DNA of 64,000 bases from Ignelater luminosus. Its lineage: Eukaryota; Arthropoda; Insecta; Coleoptera; Elateridae. This document shows, piece after piece, positions 37,130-48,589 of this stretch. Numbering within the stretch: position 1 is the stretch's first letter; the number at the start of each line of letters is the position of its first letter. The DNA lies in contig VTPC01000474.1 of assembly GCA_011009095.1 (NCBI GenBank), forward strand, positions 49,739-113,738, in the 5' to 3' direction. A program made the position numbers and the translations under genes. The notes below the pieces were generated by a model that ran no database searches, had not been told where the DNA came from, and saw nothing but the letters and a program-made list of their open reading frames with translations.

Positions 37130-37830
37130 CTTCGTTCTTGCGTCGGATGTGAAACGAGCCGGATCGCGAGCGCCTCCGTTCAACAATTGCTGGGATCCTG
37201 CGTAAAGGGTGGGCATGGGGCCAGCGCCATATTCCACACACCACCGTTTCTCAGTTCGGTCTGCCTTGGGCAGGCGGCAGATCGCGACTATTCTGAGCTT
37301 GGGCCTCAGATCCGTACTCCATACATTCAGGAAATTCCTGTACCAGCCGTTGCCGCCTGCGTAAAACTACTTTCTTCCTCCCATTCTAATCCTTCCCAAA
37401 ACCTTCTAAACCAACAACGAACAAAAATTTCCAACTTATCAACCACCATTCGTCCTCTCTTTTCTGCTGCGAACCAACTTTATTTCACCGAGTATCGTCA
37501 GTCCTACCATCATCAATTTCAGTATCCGCATCATCATCATTAATTCGACGCTTTTTTCGGGGTCCGTCTTCAGTACCTACGACTCCAGCACAACCACAGC
37601 CGTCGCAAGTTCTAACTAGCCATCATCACCAAGAGCCGCCTCTAAGCACGTTCTGCCGAGATGTTCCACAAATTCAAGAATTCATTCAACTCTACAACTG
37701 GATGAGCAAGACCGTTCAGCTTCTATCAACATCAATGTCTACAACCAGGGCTAACGAGAAGCCTGAAGGCTTTTAAAGCCGCTGCGGCGAAGATCAATGA
37801 CATCTGACTTGAAAATTTCTTGAAGTGCTT
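37130..37830 (+). other. C-rich anomalous block of about 700 bp
   Basis: Composition switches abruptly to C-rich and CpG-containing sequence from about 37130 to 37830. A plus-strand frame of 118 codons (37187-37543) starts on a non-ATG codon and ends in a His-rich tail encoded by CAT/CAC repeats. A GGCTTTTAAAGCC palindrome lies at about 37768. The strand asymmetry (many CCTTCC words on the plus strand) resembles the 5' part of a young retroposon or an exon with 5' leader, but no known motif is present. The block ends shortly before the transposon at 37899. Confidence 0.3.
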
Positions 37831-37898
37831 TTGTTAAAGCAGTGTTCAAAAACTTTTATTTATACTCGTAATAAGTAAACTAGACAGTATTTATTATA

Positions 37899-38912
37899 CA
37901 GGGTGATTCCAAAATAAAGGGTATCCTTTTAATAGGTGATAAGTGAGGCTAAAAGAAGACAAAAAATGAAAAAACAAAGTGGCTCCGTAAAAGTTGAAAA
38001 TTTTCACAATTTTCCTAAATATTAAAAACTGAAGCCGTCTCTGGTTAGAAAAAGAAAAGTGTTTCTTGTATTGTCGCCTTAAAAAGTGAAAGTTAAGGAG
38101 ATTTACGGTGTTTTTAAACCCTTGTAGTGCAAGAACGAAAATTTACCAGACATGCCTATTTTCTTGGAACTAATAGTGCAGCTGTAGTAGCACAATGAAC
38201 AATAAATGCCATCATAAGCTACCCCCTGGACATTTTACAACTTTCCCTTCTTAAATCTGAAGTATGTTTAACATGCAAGGTTGTTGAAATTCGTTAAAAC
38301 AGTAAAAAAATAAGAACAAAATTTATGTTACGAACAATTAGACTCCAGTCTCACAAACAACATTTTAATCCCTTATTATTATTTAGTCACATGGATAGGA
38401 AACATTTTAAATGGCAATGGATTACACATACTACTTGAATGAAACATGCGTATGGAAGGTACTACTAACTATCACTTCTGTATTTAATTCAATTTAATAA
38501 ATTCAACCAATTTTTATTTATGTAGCATAATGCTTATTGAAGTTTTAGGTTTTCGGAAGTTTACAGAAAAAAATCACCAACAGTAAAATTTTAATATTTT
38601 TCCGTTTGCAGATTAAAAAGTAAAAGTTCCTACTGGTTATTTATGGCATTGTAGAAATCAGATAAACTATTATACCCCTCACATAAATAGCAAGAACTAC
38701 CTGCCAATGACAAGGACAGTCAGTCAACCCCTATCGATTTTTGCTTAAGTAAAAGTATGAGAGCAGGACCGGCTTGACTTAGCGATTAAACTTCAATCGC
38801 ATTTTTCTCGGAAACTATGCAATTTCTACCTACCGTTTTTTATCGCAAATGTATGTACTATCACACTGCTATCCACCTTTAAGAGGATACCCTTTATCTC
38901 GGAATCACTCTG
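37899..38912. mobile_element. 1.0-kb non-autonomous DNA transposon, CAGGGTG ends
   Basis: The ends are inverted repeats starting CAG(G/A)GTGATTCC, matching at 29 of 33 positions and including ATAAAGGGTATCCT. TATA lies on both sides (37895-37898 and 38913-38916), consistent with a TA or TATA duplication. No open frame of note lies inside. Its termini resemble those of the elements at 44.5 and 57.2 kb, which suggests one broad family of termini. The superfamily is not established. Confidence 0.8.
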
Positions 38913-38916
38913 TATA

Positions 38917-39519
38917 TGAAATCTTTTCACGCTTCCTATTACTAGATCTATGGGTGTATTACCTTTGTTTTTTCTTAGCCTTTTCGCTTTCCTTCTAAAA
39001 GATTCCCTAAATGTACTGTTAGGTATTTTTCATTACTAAAGTTTTCTATGATTCAGGGATTGTGGCCTGGGCACGAGAACTGTTTGTTCAATTTGGGTGG
39101 ATCTTTATAATCGGAAGCAGCTACTACTACGTCGGCTACGTAGTCAGATAGGAAAATCATTTTCTCTTTGGATGCGACACGTACCTATAACTAGTATCAT
39201 TGTGTCTGATTATCAACTAAGTTGTGGTACACGCACACGTTGAGTTGCAGTACCCTTCAATTTCATGACTAAAGAGCGGATTTATAGGTGCTAAACGTCT
39301 TAGTTTAGACAGGCAAATAGGCAAGAAAGATATTTCAAACAAGCACTTAGGCACAAAAATCAAAATAAACTAGAAGTGTAACAGAGCTCTGCCGCACCAC
39401 TTTCTTGGAGAGGAAAGAAGTGTAGTGGCTTGTTCAAGATCTTTTCTTGAAAACATGTTAGTTTTCACCCTCTATCTAACATCTAAGACAGCCAAATATT
39501 CCTCAGGATTGGCCTTTAC
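38917..39519. other. Unassigned sequence
   Basis: No gene, repeat or motif recognised. Confidence 0.35.
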
Positions 39520-39830
39520 CTTCCATCTACCAAAACCCAAAATCAAGCCTTGCCCTCCATCGACCTTCTAAGAGAGCTAAATGTTGAACAGATCATCTGT
39601 TGTGGCCCAAGGTCGATTTCCTCCCTTCATCAACCTTCTAAGGGAGGTACATCTCCAACATGCCACCTGCGATGGCCTAAGGCCCAACTTTGGCCTCCAT
39701 TGTCCTTCTCAACAATGTTAAATACGAATACGTATCGAGCTACGCTCGCCAATAAGACACATGCAGTACTCCAAAATCGAGCTTTGCTCTCCATCGTCTT
39801 TCTAAGAAAGGTACATGTAACAGAGGGTAT
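39520..39830. repeat. Tandem repeat, ~70-bp period
   Basis: Diverged units begin with CTCCATCG(A/T)CCTTCTAAG-like sequence at 39555, 39625 and 39695, with a further unit at 39789 after a longer 94-bp spacing. A partial unit (CCTTCCATCTACC) lies at about 39520. Each unit has a small dyad such as CTTCTAAGGGAGG and a GGCC(T/C)AAGG-like spacer. The 70-bp period is not a multiple of three, so the 94-codon frame across it is not a repeat protein. Confidence 0.7.
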
Positions 39831-41199
39831 TTGAGAACTTACAACAATCTCGAATTTCGATATAAAAAGGGTACTAAAATATTCATTAATAAGGAGCTAT
39901 AGGAACTAGCAACGGAAATAAATATTATAGGCATTTATAAATGCAGAGTAAATTTTTTTCTGGAACCTACTAATTCTTAATTTTCCCAAGGATGCAGCTT
40001 CTTTAGAAATCAGCTCTTTACTTATCAAACATACACAATCCAAGCGAACGGAATGTGTTTTTATTTTAACGATATATTGTATTGGCAACAGAAAGTCATA
40101 TCGACAGAGTAAAGAAAGAGTTACTAAACAATTGGAGGTTAAACATCTTTCAGTTTTTTTTAAATTCTACATTTGAAACTTAAAATTAGGTCCATGAAAA
40201 GTTTTGTCTAAAAATGGTACGATAAGGGTTGCTATTGAAATTTAATATTATTAGCGATCTTTTTTTATTCTTATTATTTTTCTTTTGAAATCTTATTTTT
40301 CTTCTCAAGTTAAAAAAAGATCTGCTTAGGGAATAGTGCAGCTAATCTGCTTGGTAGCAGGTAGTGCCACTGAAATTGTATTTCACTTTAAGAATATACT
40401 CAATTGTTTAGAGAACTCGAAATTTATTTTTTCTGGAAATTCTGTTAGTATCACCGGAATAAGTGAGTCCTTAGAAATTACATGATTGTTTAATAAGAGT
40501 TTCCTCACGTATAGCTACAAGTTAACAGCAATGCGACGTATTCCCTGGAAACCTTTTCATCATATAAATGCGAATGGAATTCAGGATATTTTATTGGGAA
40601 ATACATAATTCATTACAAATAACCGGTGAAATCTTCTTCTTTTAATTTACAAGAATAATTAATTAACAGTATATAAATGTGCACGCATAAGTTTGAGAGC
40701 TTATAAGGTGAAGACTTTTCCATTTTTAATGGTTTTTTTTCTATATAACAATAAAAAAAGACCAAAGATAACCAATCTTATAATTCTCATCCCAAAATCA
40801 AACCCATACATTAAATTAGAAAAATTAATAGACGATAAACCTGTCATTGAATTTTAAATTGTTTTCTATGGAAGAATTTTTAATTTCTTAATTTTGTGGT
40901 AAAACAATATTTGATTAATCTTCTGTTTAATTTATGTACGAAATTCTGAATTGTTAACTGATGTGATTTGTGTTTTATCTTACAAACAAAGGCTCAGATA
41001 AAGCTTGAAATGTGTATGGCTGTTATTTAAAGAAGGGGGATTTTTTCAGAATATATTCCAAGTAGTAGACCATGAACAGACCTTGTACAAAAAAATAATA
41101 ACAGGATGCATGTAATTTAAGCTAATACATAAATCAATAAGAAAAAATTACTGTAACGTAAACGGAAGAGTTAAACTTCCTTTCCACACAAATTTACAA
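39831..41199. other. AT-rich stretch, nothing recognised
   Basis: No coding or repeat signal seen. Confidence 0.35.
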
Positions 41200-41444
41200 T
41201 CACATGTGGTCGGGACACATGCATATTGACATCCAATGAGATATGTCGCGCACCACCCACCTGGTAAAGATATTCTGTCGCAATCCTATTGGCGGTCAAG
41301 TTGGTGATAATGTTTAATGGCCGCGAGCTGGAGGCTGGACTGGACCGCGGCAAGATCCAATACGTACCCTTATGTTTCTTTGCGACATATGCGACTTCTT
41401 GTCTTAGTACAATGTCACCATCGCCTTGGCTTATTCAAAGCTAT
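41200..41444. other. GC-rich island, possible exon, strand unclear
   Basis: On the plus strand a frame from 41265 to a TGA at 41444 includes MFNGRELEAGLDRGKIQYVP with GC-rich third positions. On the minus strand a frame reads PLNIITNLTANRIATEYLYQ directly before a strong donor-like CAG/GTGGGT. Both cannot be right and neither has clear partners. I recognise no family. Confidence 0.25.
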
Positions 41445-41932
41445 GTATGATCCTTTCAAATACACACCTACCAATATCCTACCACTACTACCTTCTTCCT
41501 ATTAAGTTGATGTGTTTTTGGTAGGGATTTAATTTATTTACCTTTCTGTGAAATTATTACTTAAGTCATTGCTCATTGGTGGTATCATAAATATTTACAA
41601 TTAATTATCAAAAATAAACAATAAAAAAGCGTATTTAAATAATCATCACCTAAAAATAAATTGAGTTATTTATAGTTTTCATAACTTCTAAGAAAGGTTT
41701 GTTAATTCCAGTTTACGCTTTAACCATATGCACGATTAGGTAGTTATTTATATTAACCGCAAAATCAAGTAGGACTTCGGAAACTGTGGTTTTAAATCTA
41801 ATATGGTTTCCCAAACTATTAAATAAATTGAATATTTATTTGGAACTTCTAATTAACTAGGTGTGTCATTTTATTATTTTTAACTGAAAGGTTACAATTT
41901 GCAGCCGCAAATATTTCACATTTCTTTGATTG

Positions 41933-42332
41933 NNNNNNNNNNNNNNNNNNNNNNNNNNNNNNNNNNNNNNNNNNNNNNNNNNNNNNNNNNNNNNNNNNNN
42001 NNNNNNNNNNNNNNNNNNNNNNNNNNNNNNNNNNNNNNNNNNNNNNNNNNNNNNNNNNNNNNNNNNNNNNNNNNNNNNNNNNNNNNNNNNNNNNNNNNNN
42101 NNNNNNNNNNNNNNNNNNNNNNNNNNNNNNNNNNNNNNNNNNNNNNNNNNNNNNNNNNNNNNNNNNNNNNNNNNNNNNNNNNNNNNNNNNNNNNNNNNNN
42201 NNNNNNNNNNNNNNNNNNNNNNNNNNNNNNNNNNNNNNNNNNNNNNNNNNNNNNNNNNNNNNNNNNNNNNNNNNNNNNNNNNNNNNNNNNNNNNNNNNNN
42301 NNNNNNNNNNNNNNNNNNNNNNNNNNNNNNNN
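41933..42332. other. Assembly gap (400 N)
   Basis: Exactly 400 undetermined bases, a size often used by assemblers for scaffold joins of estimated or nominal length. Frames across it are artefacts. Nothing should be inferred about continuity on the two sides. Confidence 0.99.
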
Positions 42333-43863
42333 ATCAGATTTAAATAAACTGCGATCTAATCAATGCACCTCAAAACTGAGTGTATTTAACCAGTATCTTT
42401 GTTTCTAAACGAAAACTAATTTTCAAAACCAAAAACTTGTATGCAACATTGTGAGTCAGAATTGTTGGTTTATTGTTTTGCTTTCTTAGCAGAGACTACT
42501 TTTTTAAAAGAGCTAGAATTGCTGTGAACTTAATGAAAAAATGTCTACAACTACAACAAATTGCAAATTAACCATATTAAGAAGCTTTTCAAGCGGCCTA
42601 TTCAATGATGTTACAATCAAGTAGGCGTTAGATTAAAAAATTCTTCTCTGAACTCTGTCTTGTGATAGCCAAAAAATAATTGTAAGAGTATTATTTTCTT
42701 ATTCTACGCTAAATTATCTCGAACTTTTCCCTTTGCCTTCATTTCCTATTTTACATAATGTGCTATTGGCCTGTAAAGAAATTTAAGAATTTTTGATTTT
42801 TACGAATACTTAATTAACTGTGAGATTTTTCTGGAGAATGAAGTTTTAGAAATATGTCCAATCAGCAAGAAATTTAATGTTGCTGTATTTCAATTGGTGT
42901 TCAATTCTGTTGTGGTATTTTTATGTAACTTTACCTGCAGAGAAATTTAACTTTAGTCAAGTAGCATCACTGATTCTGGTAATTGTATTCGTCACTGAAT
43001 GTTGCTGTCTTCGGTTTTCCTTTTTGTCCAATTACAAGTTTACGGTAATAGTAATAAATTCATTACAAGTTGTTCTCAGTTTCATTTCATAGAAAGCAGT
43101 AACCATCCTTTGCGCTAAAATTATAAAATGTAAACTACGCACAGTTTCTTTTTATAACATAAAGGGGACACGTTTGATTTTCAGCATGGTAGAACTGTTT
43201 GAAAAACCTTTGTTCGAGGTATTTTTCCACTATCTTTGTTTTTAACGTTCTTCCTTTCTTATCTATTGTTTTATACTGAGATTTCTTGCTCGATGCAAGA
43301 GAAACTTTTATCTTGAAATACGCCACCCATCATTTTTATAAATGAACTCACAATCTTGGTTTTCCGGACCAAAGTTCTGATCTGATCTCCTATATGTAGT
43401 TAACACGAATATTGATGTGATAAATCCAGATCGGTTCTAGGTACAGTTTGCTATTTTGGTGTCTGTCACGATGAAATTCATTTTTGGCCGAGTCAATAGA
43501 TTCAGTAACATTTACTGTACTTATTTCCTCCTTGAGATTTATTGCTGGTTCTGCTTTTCTTCTCCACGGTACTCTTCGTTACTTTCTTGACTTTGTTTTT
43601 ACACTGCGCTACTAATCACCTACTATCCCATATCTAAGGTTCCCAAAAAACGTTTTTTCTACAAATTCTTTTAGTCTCATTGAACAGTTTTAAAAAATAA
43701 TGTAATATTCCTAGTATCTCCTGAATTTTATGTGATTTTCATGTCACACAACCGATATTACCAATTTCTTGGCTATTATAGGATAATTAACAGTATTTTA
43801 CAAGAGTTGCAAAACACAGTCATTCGTCCTAAAAGGACATAAGTTTTTTCTCCATGATGCGTA
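42333..43863. other. AT-rich stretch, nothing recognised
   Basis: Short frames only. The hydrophobic 71-codon plus-strand frame at 42877-43092 starts on a non-ATG codon, and AT-rich codons alone would produce such residues. Confidence 0.35.
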
Positions 43864-43883
43864 CAGGGTGTCCAAAGTTGTGT
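43864..43883 (+). repeat. Solo CAGGGTG-type transposon end
   Basis: CAGGGTGTCCAAAGTTGTGT after TA. No matching inverted end was found, so it may be a truncated element of the CAGGGTG type. Confidence 0.35.
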
Positions 43884-45358
43884 GGTAAAACAACAAATAT
43901 AGCTATGTCAAAGATACAAGTGATCGCTAAGCATGGTATTTAGTGAAGATTATAAAGGGTATTGAAGGGATTATGAAGTATCTATTCTGTACATATGAAA
44001 TAAGTAACTGTTTCTGTGTAGATATATGCACGAAATGATTAATAATTAAAAATGATTGAAAGATCAAAAAGTTTCTGCTCAGATGACACATCTACCAGAT
44101 ATTTCTCAAACTGAAGAAATAAAGACTACAATGCAATACAATACAGTAATAATAAGCAATAACAGTTAACCTAAATCTGATTTGGATATTTATACTGATA
44201 ACTACCACTGGAATTTTCATACAGGATCAATCACGATAGATGTCAAACATGATGACATCAAGTAGGATTTTGCAACTTCTTACCATACGGTAATTAATGT
44301 TTATAAATTATAAACGAAAAGTTTCTATGAAAACAAACAGAAATTCTTTACTTATGAAACAATTGAAGAGCACCATAATTGACAGCTGAATGTTAAATTA
44401 GTTCAGGAAGTAGATTAACAATTAAAAAGGGTAGGTTCTAATAGTAAGTTGTGGAAGTGAAGAGAAAGTTCAAACTACTTAGTGTCTGCAAATTTTACCT
44501 GTACATGACATTTTGCATGCTAATATATACAGGGTGTTTCACTTAAAATTTCCACGCCAAACATTTCAGTAATTAAACATGATTTTTGAATTTTGTTAGC
44601 AATGGAGAACAAAAATGGTTTTGTTTGTATGGTAACCATCCATTCCCTCATAAATCTACGCTTGCGTTTTGGCTCCTTCTTCTAGTGATGACAATGGTTT
44701 TCATCAACTGACAGCGATATTTGTCACAAAAAATTGCTGATGTAGAGATTATGTTATCATTTAGTAAATAACTTTAGAGTTTACTTGAATGGAAATTTTA
44801 TGACAAAAGATGTGTTGGATGGATTGTATTAAATGTACAAATTCAAAATTCATTTGTATTCAGGAAAACATGAAAATGCGACTACATAAGCAAATTAAGG
44901 CAAAAACCAGATATTTTAGAAGAAAACAATCATGCACCTCTACACTATATCTGCAAATATTTAATGTTTTTGCTTGGATTTTTTTTCTTACATACTTAGG
45001 GTAAAGTCAGGAGAGTTGGACTAGTAGGAGAGACGGACCACTAGCAATAACTTTCATGATATGGCTACAATGCAGATTTTTGGTGAAACAAAGCTGCTTT
45101 TTAGCGTGTGTTAATGTCAGGGTTACCGTAGTTTCTGCGTGTAAGTTTTTTTAAATAAATTACTGCATATTATCGGTTTAGGTCGTGTGAAGAATTTGTG
45201 TAATCTGATTTGTGCTGCAGTTTACTAAATGTGTGGTAAGTTTAAATGTAAAATTTATATGTAATGCGGCTGATTGAATGTTGTTTTTTGTCTCTAACCT
45301 CAATTGCTGCCATTCGAATACGTTGTTTGGACGCGATGTGGTGGTCCGGCTATCCTCT

Positions 45359-45365
45359 TATAAAA
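45359..45365 (+). promoter_or_regulatory. TATA box of the pogo-like transposase
   Basis: TATAAAA inside the pogo element, about 60 bp before the ATG at 45424. The only other support is its position. Confidence 0.35.
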
Positions 45366-45423
45366 GGATAGATAAACCAGTTATATGATGGAGAGATGGA
45401 CCTATGTTTTAACGTTTCAGAAA

Positions 45424-46490
45424 ATGCCAAACACTTACATTTACAAGACGAATGCAAAACCAAGAGGTCTCCGGACGTCAAATGATTTGCAGTCAGGAAT
45501 AAACGTAGTTTAATCAGGCATCATTTCAATATACTCAAAACCACATTGAGACGTAGAATAAAAAGCAACAACACCGAGAAATGTAATAGATTGGGCCCAG
45601 ATTCAATACTAGGTGCAAAACCACCGAGATTGATGTTGTTAATACTAGATGGACATTCATCTCATACTGCAAATATCGAGACTCTTCAATTCTGTTTGCC
45701 TCCGCATACAACGCTCTTTCTACAACCGTTACATAGAAGCTCTTTTAAATCTTTGAAACGGCATCATTATGATGCATGTAGATACTTTATAAAAAATCAG
45801 GCAAATCGGAAGTTGAATAGGTTACATTTTGAAAGGCTGTTGGGCGATGCATGGGGCAGATCTACAACCGTTCAAAATGTGGTGTCAGGTTTTGAAGCGA
45901 CCGGAATAATGCCCTTCAATCCAAGTGCAATTCCCGACCATGCGTTCTTAGTGCAAGATCCGACCAAGCTCATTGAACCAGACACTAAACAACAACCATT
46001 TGAGCAACGGGCAGATTTATTGCAACCAGGCCCATCTGGAGAGCAGATTTCACAAAATAGGACACCAGAAAGATCTAGTTCGGTGTCTGACATTAGCCTA
46101 GGAAAAGCGCTAGATTTGGTTTCACCAGTGCCTGTTGTTACTCTCGCGGCGAAGAAAACTTCCCGACAAATAGCTGGTGTTCTGTCTTCAGATCAATGCA
46201 TCACTAAGCAACCAAAAACTAAGAGGCACAACAATAAAAGAAGACAGCCGTCTAAAAAGCAGAAGGCCTTCTCGTCGTCAGAATCTGAAAAAGTGGTTCT
46301 GGATAATTCTGAAGAAGAAGAAGAAGAGGAGGAAGAAGAATGACTTAGCAATTATGAGATTGAGTATGTTGGATGCCGCGAAGATTTCCAAAAACCGAAG
46401 AAGAAAGACGACTGGATTTAGTGTATTTTTTGCAAACAATGGGGCTGCATGAAAAATGTACGAACTACGAATTCCTCTGACACCCCTGCG
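45424..46490 (+). pseudogene. Pogo/Jerky-like transposase, deleted and frameshifted
   Basis: The likely start is ATG 45424 (MPNTYIYKTNAKPR), which matches the usual opening of pogo-type proteins with a pipsqueak-like helix-turn-helix. A frame change leads into FNILKTTLRRRIKSNN (45525-45575), the end of that domain. A large part of the protein is then missing, including the first catalytic Asp. The frame 45546-46343 resumes with LLILDGHSSHT (second catalytic Asp, codon 45648) and LPPHTTLFLQPLH. The family has Asp where this copy has His (codon CAT at 45732), and the spacing is about ten residues short. FEATGIMPFNPSAIP follows, then a Ser/Lys-rich linker and ten Glu codons (46311-46340). Beyond the TGA, 46350-46480 retains a disrupted C-x2-C...W-x-C-x2-C...LHEKC zinc finger of PHD type. 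Clearly dead. Confidence 0.85.
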
Positions 46491-46823
46491 GAACTACGAT
46501 CACGAAGAAAAAGAAGTAACATTCTATTGGTTCGTCTTTCCTACTGAAGATGGCCTGACTCTCCTCCAATGGGGAGGATAGTGGACCATTGTTACAATAA
46601 TATATTTTTGGGTTTGCATCTTACTATGTAATAATATATCTCAAATATTAGTTTTAGTTTGTAGTACAAGAGTTTAATTACGTTCTTATTATTTTTCAAA
46701 AATTGTATGTTGTAAGATAAAGAGTTTGTGTTCAGTTTTTCAAAAGGTGGCCCAATTCTACCGATTTTACCCTACCTATATTAAGAAAAATTAAATGATT
46801 CCACTTTCCGTACTAATACCTTC

Positions 46824-47110
46824 TTGAAGACTAGTCAGTCTGTATGTATTCTCACGAATACACTTGTGGCCAAACAACTTTGCTTTGGGATTCCTCCTTG
46901 GTTGCTTCTTATATCTCAAACTTCAAAGAAATCTGTAGAAGCTCAGCATATGAAAGAAGAAATCTATTTCATCGCTGTGTTTTTATACCATTTTCTGTTG
47001 AGACTTTTGACCTCTGGAGCTTAAGTATAAAACATCTTGTAAAAGGGGCGCTAAAATCAAAGGAATTAAAAAAGATTTTAGAGCAGAAGTTTTATAACTT
47101 AAAGAAGTAA
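46824..47110 (+). pseudogene. LINE protein C-terminal tail fragment
   Basis: An 88-codon frame (ATG at 46844) reads SLVASYISNFKEICRSSAY and then CVFIPFSVETFDLWSLSIKH. From memory, the pattern 'SYL...A..AA...K...Y..L...Y.F+P.AVET.G.W' is the tail that follows reverse transcriptase in a widespread group of invertebrate non-LTR elements. The reverse transcriptase itself is absent upstream, where the pogo element begins, and the SIAIQRGN-like block expected further downstream was not found. The fragment is thus truncated at both ends. The match is moderate and made without a database search. Confidence 0.45.
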
Positions 47111-47466
47111 TTTAGCGACTCAGAAAGGAAATGCAAGGCTATGGTTCTGGGAACACTACCGAGGAAAGAAGGACTGCATAAAATATTTAATTTATACTTA
47201 ATATTAATTGTGATTATTTTAGTTAAAAAAATATATTTCAGTGATTATTGTTTTGTATTTGTATTTTAGAAAAATAATAATAATATGCCCAAAAAAGAAT
47301 TATATATATTAGAATACTAATTTTTATTTCAGAATCAATAAAACGTTTTCTCCTATTTTGGAAATTGGCATTTAATAAATTCAAATTCCAAAATTGTTGC
47401 CAAAATTAGTTATCTTGGTTCAAAACATAGTAAATTCATTTAATCGCTAATGGAAGGTGCCACATA

Positions 47467-47956
47467 GAGAACCGTTATAGAGTATTTGAAAGATTATTCA
47501 ATTTAGAGTATGGAAAAATTCGGAAAAGTCAAAGGTTTCCAAGATATTTTAATTTGAATGTTAGTACTGTTCAGAAACGAAACTCTAGCAAATATTTTTT
47601 ATCTGCATGGTTTTATGTAAAAGTTGTAAAAATGTCTTAGAGATCAGCTCCTGGTCTTAGATGATAAATCAAATGAATTTTATAGACAAACATCTCAGCA
47701 CAAGCTGAAAGCATCTAAAGTTTTTTAGTATAAAATTCATTTGGTTCATCATACAGAAAGGGATATGTTCTCAGAAGAATTTAATAAAATAGTAGGAAAA
47801 ATAATAATAAGATAAGAAATGCTAGACTGTTGTTTCTGAAAGTACTGATATTAGAATATCCTGAAAACCTTTGATTTCTTGAAATGTTTTCATAGGACAA
47901 AAAATACTAACTCTAAATTGAATGATCTTTCAAGTGCTCTACATTTGAACGTTCTC
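47467..47956. repeat. ~490-bp palindrome (inverted repeat, 44-nt loop)
   Basis: Two arms, 47467-47684 and 47729-47956, are inverted copies of each other at roughly 75-80%. Shared blocks in order are GAGAAC, TTGAAAGAT(T/C)ATTCAATTTAGAGT, TCAAAGGTTT, TCTAGCA and AAATGAATTTTATA next to the loop. It lies inside the 3.6-kb element. No open frame is present. It could be a foldback-type insertion or a tail-to-tail duplication. Confidence 0.75.
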
Positions 47957-48123
47957 AGGATTGAAAAATACATTTGCACCAGAATATTATCTAACGTCAT
48001 AGAATTTGAAATAATTATTACATTGGCATAAAAATACACTTTCTAGCTAAAACCGTTTACAAAATTCAAATATCTTGTTTAATTACTGAAATATTTGTCC
48101 TGGGAGTTTTCAGTGAAACGCCG

Positions 48124-48589
48124 TATGTAAGCTTTCCAACGTGGTGTTACTATTGAGTCTTGTAATTCTCGGTGAACTAAATGATAATAGTTGATATTTA
48201 ATTTGCATTAATTAATCATTATTTAATATCTTCCAAAGAAATTTTTCCAATTCAAGCTAAACCAAGTTTAACGAAAATACATTTTATATAAAATCTAATT
48301 TTCATGTAACAGTTCCAATCATCAGTTGCATCATGTGTATGCAGTTTAAGGGTAAAATGTTTGTCATTCACATTGTAGGAGCTCTATTTCTTTTACAATT
48401 GCAATGAAGAAATTCTACAATTGGTTTTTTGAATATTGTTACAAGTTTAGGTTGTAATAAAAGGGTTAATGTGCAGAATTTGAGAAATTTTGATTTTATA
48501 CGGTAGTAAACGGAAAACAAACTTTAAAATTTTGAAACGTATACCATTGATTAATTAAAAGGTAGATCAAAGCGCCAACAAAATTTCAT
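48124..48589. other. AT-rich stretch, nothing recognised
   Basis: No coding or repeat signal seen. Confidence 0.35.

Larger units (their letters stand above)
44999..46772 (+). mobile_element. Pogo-like transposon, internally deleted
   Basis: A 1,774-bp element with TA at both borders (44997-44998, 46773-46774). Its terminal inverted repeats begin GGGTAAA(G/A)TC and match at 18 of 23 positions. It encodes a broken transposase with a DNA-binding domain, part of a DDE domain and a PHD-like zinc finger. Subterminal copies of a GGAGAG.(C/T)GGAC-type word occur at 45010, 45027 and 45390, with a related word at 46573; these are possible transposase-binding sites. A TATAAAA at 45359-45365 lies 60 bp before the likely start codon. 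Confidence 0.85.
44530..48123. mobile_element. 3.6-kb composite element with ~72-bp TIRs
   Basis: The left end (44530-44603, starting CAGGGTGTTTCACT) and the right end (48050-48123) are inverted repeats. They share an exact ATTTCAGTAATTAAACA and then TTTGAATTTTGT in the same order and spacing. The left flank is TATA, the right flank TATG. Inside lie a complete pogo-like element (44999-46772), a fragment resembling a LINE protein tail (46824-47110) and a ~490-bp palindrome (47467-47956). Without the pogo insertion it is about 1.8 kb. No transposase of its own was found, so it is non-autonomous and old. Confidence 0.75.

Noticed and set aside
41899..42408. Long open frames across the N run.
   Set aside because: They are artefacts of unknown bases being translated as X.
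46177..46452. Plus-strand 91-codon ORF, Lys/Arg-rich.
   Set aside because: It is an alternative frame of the pogo-like transposase linker and GAA repeat; only its last part overlaps the disrupted zinc finger already described.
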